Below are positions 7,280 to 12,737 of a DNA stretch of 23,031 nt, in pieces. Position 1 is the first letter of the stretch. Every line of letters starts with the position of its first letter. A program made the translations under genes and the position numbers. Below the pieces are notes generated by a model. It did no database searches. It was not told the origin of the DNA and saw nothing but the letters and a program-made list of their open reading frames with translations. Source of the DNA: JABCPE02 sp963520725 (GTDB lineage: Bacteria; Bacteroidota; Bacteroidia; Flavobacteriales; Weeksellaceae); assembly GCA_963520725.1 (NCBI GenBank), contig CAUQSG010000023.1:1-23031 (forward strand), written 5' to 3'.

Positions 7280-8578
7280 ATGAATTCTCAGGAAGGAAGT
7301 AAATATATAGCTCAGCATTTACCTGTTTTTCTAAACATGGTAGACAGAAAAATCCTCATCGTTGGCGGTGGGGAATTGGCGTTTGAGCAGGTGCTTTATA
7401 TCCTTGAAAATGCTCCCAATTCTGAAATTCTGGTGGTTGGGGAGCAGATAGACGATAGGATAGAGGAACTCAGAGAGGTCTGTGCTAATCTGTCTATTGC
7501 TCAAAAAACTTTTGAAAAATCGGATTTAGAAAATCAGGAATTGGTTTTCATAACGCTGAAAGATACTTTACAAACCAAACAAATCATAAAAAAAGCTAAA
7601 GATAGAGGAATCCTCATAAATGCGCCTCTTTATCCAGAGTTTAATGATTTTTATATTCAAGTGGATGATGTTCAGTCTGCTGATATTCAGAACTATACGG
7701 GAAGTCGCTGGAAAAAGATTGCTTTTACAAGTATTGCTGCTTTTTTTATTCTGATACTCGGGAATATTTTAAATTTATTTATTTCTTATGATGAATTTTC
7801 AACAGGAATAAAATGGCTGGTAGGAGAAATAGACGAGCTGTTTTATTGGATGATTCTCATAGGTTTTGTGGCTCAGCTTATAGATGGGCTTCTGGGGATG
7901 GGGTATGGACTTACTTCTACAGCGGCCTTGCTCAGTGCGGGCATTCCGCTTCCTGCCATTAGTGGTAGTATCCATACGGCAGAGATGTTTTCCAGTGGGG
8001 CATCTGGGCTAAGTCATTATAAATTCGGGAATGTGAACAAAAAACTCCTGAAATTCCTAATTATCCCTGGTGTGATAGGAGCAGTTTCAGGTGCGGTTTT
8101 ATTGTCCATGTTTAGTTTGGAATATACCCATATCATCAAGCCGATACTTGCATTTTACACCTTTTTATTGGGGGTAAGAATTTTGGTAAGGGTTTTTGGA
8201 AAGAAAAAAGAAACCAAAAAACTCAAAAATGTAGGCTGGCTGGCGTTTTTTGGTGGTTTTTTGGACTCTTTTGCAGGTGGAGGCTGGGGGCCTTTGGTGA
8301 CGACGACACTGATTTCGAAAGGGAAAACGCCGAGATTTGTGATTGGAACGGTCAGTTTATCAGAGTTTTTTATTACATTTGCTAGCGCGCTTACATTTTT
8401 TGCTTTTTTAGGTTTGAGCCATTGGCAGGTTATTTTGGGGCTGGTTCTTGGTGGAATGCTGGCGGCGCCTTTGGCAGCAAAACTGGCAGGAAAACTCCCT
8501 ACAAAAGCTATGTTTGTAGGCGTGGGAGTGCTGGTTATTCTGTGGTCGCTTAATATATTAGTTAAATCAATTTTATAA
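7280..8578 (+). CDS. Siroheme-synthase-like Rossmann domain fused to a TauE/SafE (TSUP) exporter
   Basis: The protein has 432 aa in two parts. Residues 13-128 resemble the N-terminal dehydrogenase/ferrochelatase domain of CysG/Met8p: HLPVFLNMVDRKILIVGGGELA with a GGG dinucleotide loop at 29-31, and VFITLKD and GILINAPLYPEF matching the later conserved strands. In CysG the last motif is NVVDAP with catalytic Asp104; here it is NAPLYP, so Leu117 replaces the Asp. Residues 137-158 form a hydrophobic segment, and 180-432 are a TauE/SafE membrane domain with multiple helices, two Gly-rich repeat halves (IDGLLGMGYGLTSTAA and FLDSFAGGGWGPLVTTT) and conserved SGSIHTAE and GTVSLSEF. TSUP proteins export sulfite or related anions. 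The ATG at 7280 is 3 nt after the SRPBCC stop, indicating translational coupling. The link to sulfite is inferred from the family and from the cysH-cysD operon later in the window. Confidence 0.85.
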   Translation: MNSQEGSKYIAQHLPVFLNMVDRKILIVGGGELAFEQVLYILENAPNSEILVVGEQIDDRIEELREVCANLSIAQKTFEKSDLENQELVFITLKDTLQTKQIIKKAKDRGILINAPLYPEFNDFYIQVDDVQSADIQNYTGSRWKKIAFTSIAAFFILILGNILNLFISYDEFSTGIKWLVGEIDELFYWMILIGFVAQLIDGLLGMGYGLTSTAALLSAGIPLPAISGSIHTAEMFSSGASGLSHYKFGNVNKKLLKFLIIPGVIGAVSGAVLLSMFSLEYTHIIKPILAFYTFLLGVRILVRVFGKKKETKKLKNVGWLAFFGGFLDSFAGGGWGPLVTTTLISKGKTPRFVIGTVSLSEFFITFASALTFFAFLGLSHWQVILGLVLGGMLAAPLAAKLAGKLPTKAMFVGVGVLVILWSLNILVKSIL

Positions 8579-8591
8579 AAATAAAATAACA

Positions 8592-9518
8592 ATGCCGAAT
8601 CCTCTTTTTTATGCTAAAATTCTCCTTTTTGGGGAGTATGGGATTATCGAGAATTCTCAGGGATTGACCCTACCATACAGCTTTTATAAAGGCTGTTTCA
8701 AGTTTTCTGCTCTAGAATTAGAGTTTGAAAAAAAATCTAATGAATCCCTGAAAAAATATTGGGAATATTTAGTAAAATTAGAACTTCCAGAGCAGTTCAG
8801 ATTAGATTTATCAGCTTTAAAGAAAGATATTGAAAACGGGTTGTTTTTTGATTCTAATATTCCGCAGGGATATGGCGTGGGGAGTTCTGGGGCTTTGGTA
8901 GCGGCTATTTTTGACCGATATTCCGTAGTTCAGCATAAACCTGAAAAAATCGGGAAAAACGAATTGAAGGAACTGAAAAAAGTTTTTGGAGAGCTGGAAA
9001 GTTTTTTCCATGGCAAAAGTTCGGGGATAGATCCGTTAATCTGCTACATGAACCTGCCTATTTTGATAGAAAACAAGGAAAATGTGGGCAGAGTGGAAAT
9101 TCCAAAAGAAAACGAAGGAAAAGGCGCGATTTTCCTTATCGATTCTGGCGTAGTGGGAGAAACAGAGCCTATGGTTCAGATTTTCTTTGAAAAATTAAAA
9201 AACGAAGGATTTAGAAAAACCCTGAAAGAGGAGTTTATCAAGTATAATAATGCCTGCATTCAGTCCTTTTTGAACAAGGAAATGACACCATTTTTTAAGA
9301 ACATGAAAGCCCTTTCTAAGTGGGCGTATGAACATTTCCGACCGATGATTCCAGATAGTGTTTTCAATGTATGGAAAAAGGGTCTGGATACCAATGCTTA
9401 CTATCTTAAACTCTGTGGTAGTGGGGGTGGAGGCTATATTTTAGGCTTTACTAAGGATTACGAAAAAGCTGAAAAAATGCTCGAAGGATTTCACAAAGAG
9501 GTGATTTACAGATTTTAA
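8592..9518 (+). CDS. mvk: Mevalonate kinase-like GHMP kinase
   Basis: It probably phosphorylates mevalonate to 5-phosphomevalonate with ATP, the first kinase step of the mevalonate route to isopentenyl diphosphate. The protein has 308 aa, typical for the bacterial enzyme. GHMP motif 1 is IPQGYGVGSSGALVAA at residues 90-105. The N-terminal FYAKILLFGEYGI (6-18) holds the conserved Lys9. GKSSGIDP at 141-148 holds the probable catalytic Asp147. The C-terminal Gly-rich motif is KLCGSGGGGYILGF at 273-286. Other GHMP kinases (phosphomevalonate or homoserine kinase) are possible, but the FGEYG and SSGIDP motifs and the nearby UbiA gene favour mevalonate kinase. It lies 13 nt after the exporter fusion and 11 nt before the UbiA gene. 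Confidence 0.85.
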   Translation: MPNPLFYAKILLFGEYGIIENSQGLTLPYSFYKGCFKFSALELEFEKKSNESLKKYWEYLVKLELPEQFRLDLSALKKDIENGLFFDSNIPQGYGVGSSGALVAAIFDRYSVVQHKPEKIGKNELKELKKVFGELESFFHGKSSGIDPLICYMNLPILIENKENVGRVEIPKENEGKGAIFLIDSGVVGETEPMVQIFFEKLKNEGFRKTLKEEFIKYNNACIQSFLNKEMTPFFKNMKALSKWAYEHFRPMIPDSVFNVWKKGLDTNAYYLKLCGSGGGGYILGFTKDYEKAEKMLEGFHKEVIYRF

Positions 9519-9529
9519 ACAATTTCTGA

Positions 9530-10396
9530 ATGAAAAACCTTTTTCTTCATAGGGTGATGCAGTTTGTCAGTCTGCTTTTGGGAGTGAGGATTTTCAGGCT
9601 GGTTTTTCTTACTTTTTCGCTTTATGTTTTTACTTTTTTTATAATTAAAACCGTTGATTTTACAGATGTTAAAATTCATGGAATTATCTTTTGTTCCCTG
9701 ATGAGCATCGCAGCTGGCGGGCTGATAAATCAGTTTTATGATGAGGAAAAGGATAAAATCATCAAGCCCTTTCGTGCTAGGTTGCAGGCTTTTTTGAAGA
9801 AAAAATATTTCCTTTACTTTTATCTTATTTTGAATATTTTATCGCTGGGAATTTCATTGAATCTCTCTTGGCGAATATTTTTGTATTTTATTGTTTATCA
9901 GTTTTTTATTTGGTTTTACAGCCATAAGCTGAGCAAGATTTTGCTGGTGAATAATTTCACCTATGTACTGCTCTCTGTTTATCCTTTTTTTGGGATATTG
10001 GTTTATTATCAGTACTTTACAGTAGGGATTTTTCTCTTGTCAGCGTTTTTGTTCTTGTTCCTGCTGAGTATGGATATTATAAAGGATTTGCTCAGTCGGG
10101 AAGCGGATGAAGCTCTTGGATATCAGACTTTTCCGATAGTTTATGGCGTTGGAAAAACATCTAAACTTGTGCAGGTGCTACTTTTATCGGCAGGTTTTCT
10201 TGCATTGTTTATATTGACAAATCAGGATTTGGGTTTGCATTCGTATTATTTTGGAGCTACGATTCTTTTCCTTGTTTTTGTTTTATTTTTATTAAGAAAT
10301 CAAAGCAAGAAAAACTACTTTGCAGTGTCTATTTTACTGAAAATCTGGATTTTTGTGGGAGTTATTTCTATGCTCGTAAGTGCAGTTTTTGTTTAA
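9530..10396 (+). CDS. UbiA-family prenyltransferase
   Basis: The protein has 288 aa with about eight or nine hydrophobic helices. UbiA enzymes move a prenyl chain from its diphosphate to an acceptor in the membrane, using two Asp-rich motifs to bind Mg-diphosphate. Motif 1 is at residues 67-75, N67-Q68-x-x-D71-x-x-x-D75, so the usual second Asp is Gln. Motif 2 is MDIIKDLLSREADEALGYQT at 181-200 (D182, D186, D193), followed by FPIVYG. The acceptor is unknown. Bacteroidota relatives are often annotated as geranylgeranylglycerol-phosphate transferase, but the sequence does not prove this. It is the last gene of the operon, right after mevalonate kinase. Its TAA stop shares the palindrome TTAA with the stop of the opposing lipoprotein gene. 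Confidence 0.88.
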   Translation: MKNLFLHRVMQFVSLLLGVRIFRLVFLTFSLYVFTFFIIKTVDFTDVKIHGIIFCSLMSIAAGGLINQFYDEEKDKIIKPFRARLQAFLKKKYFLYFYLILNILSLGISLNLSWRIFLYFIVYQFFIWFYSHKLSKILLVNNFTYVLLSVYPFFGILVYYQYFTVGIFLLSAFLFLFLLSMDIIKDLLSREADEALGYQTFPIVYGVGKTSKLVQVLLLSAGFLALFILTNQDLGLHSYYFGATILFLVFVLFLLRNQSKKNYFAVSILLKIWIFVGVISMLVSAVFV

Positions 10397-10959
10397 AACA
10401 TTTTGAGTTTTCGTAGATTTTTTATCAAATCTTTGATTGCTCCTTTTGTTCCTACTTTTATAGAGTTTTCGGCCTTTCCTATGAGTCTGGCGTTGCCTTT
10501 GTAGGTGTCATATTGGTTCTCCATTATCAGATTTCCATCGCTGTCATAGAGTTTTAGGCTTACCAATACTTGATTAGAAAATATATATTTACCAATACCT
10601 ACTTTGAAATATTTTACTTTTGGGACGATTATGGCTTCGGCATTATTATTTTTTCCAACTTCCTTAATGTACTCAGTATCAACATTGTCATAGTCCATAG
10701 AGCTGTCCATTTGAACGGTTTTTATGTTGCCGCTGTAAAGGCTCATTTGGTCAGTCACAGCACTGAAAAACGCTTGGTTTGTCGGAGGTTTTATTTCTTC
10801 TATTTCAGGGAAAACAGCGGGCTGGAAGTAGATTATTTTTTTTACTTTACCTAATTTATAATCAGGTTTGTAGCCTAATAATTTACTCCCAAAATTAGAA
10901 CAGCCAGCCAAAACAAGCCCAGCTGCGATGCCTAATAGTATAAATTTTTTCCGATTCAT
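10393..10959 (-). CDS. Predicted outer-membrane lipoprotein of unknown function
   Basis: Read from the ATG at 10959 the protein has 188 aa. The lipoprotein signal ends LVLAGC with lipidated Cys20. The mature part has strands and helices such as KKIIYFQPAVFP, AEAIIVPKVKYFKVG and VLVSLKLYDSDGNLIMENQYDTYKG, a layout like small CsgG/GNA1162-type or LPP-type lipoproteins, but no signature proves a family. A GTG at 10968 could add three residues, but it overlaps the probable -7 box at 10968-10975, so 10959 is preferred. It is convergent with the UbiA gene with overlapping stops, leaving no room for a hairpin terminator between them. Confidence 0.8.
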   Translation of the reverse strand: MNRKKFILLGIAAGLVLAGCSNFGSKLLGYKPDYKLGKVKKIIYFQPAVFPEIEEIKPPTNQAFFSAVTDQMSLYSGNIKTVQMDSSMDYDNVDTEYIKEVGKNNNAEAIIVPKVKYFKVGIGKYIFSNQVLVSLKLYDSDGNLIMENQYDTYKGNARLIGKAENSIKVGTKGAIKDLIKNLRKLKMF

Positions 10960-10967
10960 ATTCCGCA

Positions 10968-10975
10968 CAAAGATA
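10968..10975 (-). promoter_or_regulatory. -7 promoter box of the minus-strand lipoprotein gene
   Basis: On the minus strand this reads TATCTTTG, a perfect TAnnTTTG, ending 8 nt before the ATG at 10959. If transcription starts about 4 nt after the box, the 5' leader is only about 5 nt. No good TTG is seen at -33. Confidence 0.5.
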
Positions 10976-11016
10976 CTTTAAATAATCAATACGATGAAAT
11001 CTTTATCTGTATAAAT

Positions 11017-11045
11017 TTGATTTTTATAAAAAAATACTACTTTTG
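11017..11045 (+). promoter_or_regulatory. Promoter of the DUF4878-like lipoprotein operon
   Basis: TTG at 11017-11019, an 18-nt spacer and TACTTTTG at 11038-11045 form a full Bacteroidota-type promoter. It lies 28 nt before the ATG at 11074. Its position rules out the longer reading from 11017. Confidence 0.75.
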
Positions 11046-11073
11046 TGGAATTAATTTTAAATTATCAAAACCA

Positions 11074-11490
11074 ATGAAAAAGTATTTTCTTTTATTGATT
11101 TTATCTCTATTTATGGTAGCATGTTCAGGGAATTCGCCTAAGTCTGTAGCATCAGACTTTCTAACCGCTTTGAATAAAGGTGATATAGATGAGGCTAAGA
11201 AATATTGTGATGGTCCTACAGCAGACTTGCTTAATTTAATGGGTAAGTTGGCTGAAAATAGAATTAAAGAGGAGGCAAAAGGAGGGAAATTTACAATTAC
11301 CAAAGTGGAAGAGGATGGAGATACTGCGAGAGTATATTATACTATGGATCAAGAAGAAAAAGGAAGAGCTCTTGATTTGAAGAAAATAGATGGAAAGTGG
11401 AAAGTAACCATCAAAAAAGAGGATGCTAAAAAAGAAGAAAAATTAAATAAAAATTCTTCTGAAGAAGCTGCTAATACGGTTGAAGAGTAA
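11074..11490 (+). CDS. Small lipoprotein with a DUF4878-like (NTF2-like) domain
   Basis: The protein has 138 aa from the ATG at 11074. The lipoprotein signal ends FMVAC with Cys17. The mature domain begins SVASDFLTALNKGDIDEAKKYC, the typical first helices of DUF4878/NTF2-like proteins, followed by a three-strand sheet (KFTITKVEEDGDTARVYYTM, GRALDLKKIDGKWKVTI). The C-terminal 25 residues are a Lys/Glu/Asn-rich disordered tail. An in-frame start at 11017 is rejected because it falls in the promoter. The family role is not known; it is exposed on the inner or outer membrane. The YiiX-like gene follows 28 nt later with no terminator, so the two form an operon. Confidence 0.82.
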   Translation: MKKYFLLLILSLFMVACSGNSPKSVASDFLTALNKGDIDEAKKYCDGPTADLLNLMGKLAENRIKEEAKGGKFTITKVEEDGDTARVYYTMDQEEKGRALDLKKIDGKWKVTIKKEDAKKEEKLNKNSSEEAANTVEE

Positions 11491-11520
11491 GATAAATTAG
11501 ATAAAACAGATAAAACAGAT
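11491..11520 (+). repeat. Three tandem 9-bp repeats between two genes
   Basis: Units gataaatta, gataaaaca and gataaaaca, plus a partial gat, fill the whole gap between the stop at 11488-11490 and the ATG at 11519. They are in frame with the upstream gene, and reading through its stop would add D-K-L/T type triplets before a new stop at 11527-11529. This looks like slippage, or an eroded low-complexity tail of the upstream protein. Confidence 0.7.
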
Positions 11521-12199
11521 GTCTCCTAAGTATTTCAATATAAGGTGTTTATTGATTTTGGGAGGCTTTTTTTTATTTCTTTTTGGAGGCTACCATTTAT
11601 TTTTTTTATTTGATAGAAAACAAGAGCAAAAGCAGGTTGTAAAAGACAGAGGACAGGCGAGATTATCACAAAAAGATATGTTACAGATATCAGAAGGCGA
11701 TATTATATTGAGAAGAGGATATGGTTTTTTTAGTGATTTTATCGCGGATAATTTGAATGAGGACAACTATGATGTCACTCATGCAGGGATTTTATATAAA
11801 AAAAATAATGAGTGGTATGTTATCCATTCTCTTTCCTCTGATGTCAGCGATTTTGATGGTGTGCAAGAACAAAAATTAGAAGAATTTTTAGTTTATTCTG
11901 CTCCTCAGAAAATCCTTGTCGTAAGAACCAAAGGAACTACTGCAGAACAAGGAAAACAAATTGTAGAAGAAGCTCAGAAATATTTGGCTAAAAAAACACC
12001 GTTTGACCATCGTGGAGTTATTGATAATGACGAGAAATTATACTGCACAGAGTTAATATGGCATATTGTGGCTAATCAACTTAATTATATCCAACTTCCT
12101 GAAAATTATGCAGATAGAGAAAAATTATTATATAATATGACAGGTATGTATTCTCCCCAATACTTTGATATTATTGTAAATACCTATCAAAAAAGATAG
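11519..12199 (+). CDS. YiiX-like permuted papain-fold (C92/NlpC-P60 superfamily) protein
   Basis: The protein has 226 aa. One N-terminal membrane segment at residues 10-31 anchors it facing outward. The domain then shows the order of the permuted NlpC/P60 YaeF/YiiX group: EGDIILRRG at 59-67, YDVTHAGILY at 84-93 with candidate catalytic His88, WYVIHSLS at 99-106, and LYCTELIWHIV at 174-184 with candidate nucleophile Cys176. Both catalytic residues are present, so a thiol hydrolase acting on lipid-amide, peptide or thioester bonds is likely; the substrate is unknown. The ATG at 11519 overlaps the end of a short tandem repeat. It is co-transcribed with the lipoprotein gene upstream. The rpsO promoter begins just after its stop. 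Confidence 0.83.
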   Translation: MSPKYFNIRCLLILGGFFLFLFGGYHLFFLFDRKQEQKQVVKDRGQARLSQKDMLQISEGDIILRRGYGFFSDFIADNLNEDNYDVTHAGILYKKNNEWYVIHSLSSDVSDFDGVQEQKLEEFLVYSAPQKILVVRTKGTTAEQGKQIVEEAQKYLAKKTPFDHRGVIDNDEKLYCTELIWHIVANQLNYIQLPENYADREKLLYNMTGMYSPQYFDIIVNTYQKR

Positions 12200-12208
12200 A
12201 AAAAACTT

Positions 12209-12238
12209 TTGTGATTAAAAAAATAATTTTTAAATTTG
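12209..12238 (+). promoter_or_regulatory. rpsO promoter
   Basis: TTG at 12209-12211, a 19-nt spacer and TAAATTTG at 12231-12238 match the Bacteroidota consensus exactly. The predicted leader to the ATG at 12276 is about 33 nt. Confidence 0.82.
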
Positions 12239-12275
12239 CAGCCTCATACATAATAATCATTTAAATAATATTGGA

Positions 12276-12545
12276 ATGTATCTAACAAAAGAAGTAAAAG
12301 CAGAACTTTTCGCAAAACATGGAAAATCTGCACAGGACACAGGAAGTGCTGAAGGGCAAATTGCTCTTTTCACATTTAGAATTAATCATTTATCTCAACA
12401 CTTGAAATCTAACCACAAAGATTATGCTACTGAGAGATCACTAGTGAAATTGGTAGGTAAGAGAAAAAGACTTCTGGATTATCTTAAAAAGAAAGATATC
12501 AACAGATATAGAGCTATCATTGCAGAGCTTGGAATCAGAAAATAA
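12276..12545 (+). CDS. rpsO: 30S ribosomal protein S15
   Basis: S15 binds 16S rRNA helices early in small-subunit assembly. The protein has 89 aa, the normal length. The family signature is plain: DTGSAEGQIALFTFRINHLSQHLK (residues 21-44), HKDYATERSL, LVGKRKRLLDYLKKKD and YRAIIAELGIRK at the end. It comes before pnp, the same order as in many bacteria, but here a strong terminator and a new promoter separate the two. No obvious S15 pseudoknot autoregulatory site can be assigned in the short leader. Confidence 0.98.
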   Translation: MYLTKEVKAELFAKHGKSAQDTGSAEGQIALFTFRINHLSQHLKSNHKDYATERSLVKLVGKRKRLLDYLKKKDINRYRAIIAELGIRK

Positions 12546-12560
12546 TAATTCAGATAACAT

Positions 12561-12595
12561 AAAAAAGCAACTCATGTATTTTGGGTTGCTTTTTT
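12561..12595 (+). terminator. Rho-independent terminator after rpsO
   Basis: AAAAAAGCAACTC pairs with GGGTTGCTTTTTT (one G-T pair) around a 9-nt loop. It starts 15 nt after the rpsO stop and separates rpsO from pnp. Confidence 0.9.
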
Positions 12596-12635
12596 AATTT
12601 TTTAATAAAATGGTAAATTTTCCCTCAAAAAAACT

Positions 12636-12643
12636 TACCTTTG
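12636..12643 (+). promoter_or_regulatory. -7 promoter box of pnp
   Basis: TACCTTTG fits TAnnTTTG. Only a T-rich run is seen near the expected -33 position. It predicts a transcript with a leader of about 90 nt before the pnp ATG at 12738. Confidence 0.6.
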
Positions 12644-12672
12644 CATGCGAAAATTAATAGAGTATTAACAAT

Positions 12673-12711
12673 ATGCCTGCCGAAAGAAGTGGCGCAGGTG
12701 TCCGAAAGTAG
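12673..12711 (+). CDS. Short upstream ORF in the pnp leader (putative leader peptide)
   Basis: ATG at 12673 is followed by 12 codons and TAG at 12709-12711, giving MPAERSGAGVRK. It is more GC-rich than the sequence around it, and its end overlaps the second leader hairpin at 12701-12721. Nothing proves translation, and no Shine-Dalgarno site is seen, as is usual for this group. It might couple translation to folding of the pnp leader, or the sequence may be conserved only as RNA. Confidence 0.35.
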   Translation: MPAERSGAGVRK

Positions 12712-12721
12712 AAATTTCGGA
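12676..12721 (+). promoter_or_regulatory. Structured pnp leader with two adjacent stem-loops
   Basis: CCTGC (12676-12680) pairs with GCAGG (12694-12698). TCCGAAA (12701-12707) pairs with TTTCGGA (12715-12721) around a 7-nt loop. No U tract follows, so these are not terminators. In E. coli the pnp leader hairpin is cut by RNase III and then used by PNPase to repress itself; a similar use here is inference. Confidence 0.55.
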
Positions 12722-12737
12722 GTAAAAATTAAATTTT

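Noticed and set aside
10960..10968. GTG start at 10968 for the minus-strand lipoprotein
   Set aside because: It overlaps the probable -7 box; the ATG at 10959 gives a cleaner signal peptide.
11017..11073. Longer start for the DUF4878-like lipoprotein
   Set aside because: It falls on the promoter (TTG at 11017, -7 box at 11038-11045) and would bury the lipoprotein signal behind 19 residues.
12661..12721. tRNA-like or small RNA gene before pnp
   Set aside because: The stem-loops do not form a cloverleaf or any recognised RNA family, and no terminator follows; it is better read as the pnp leader.
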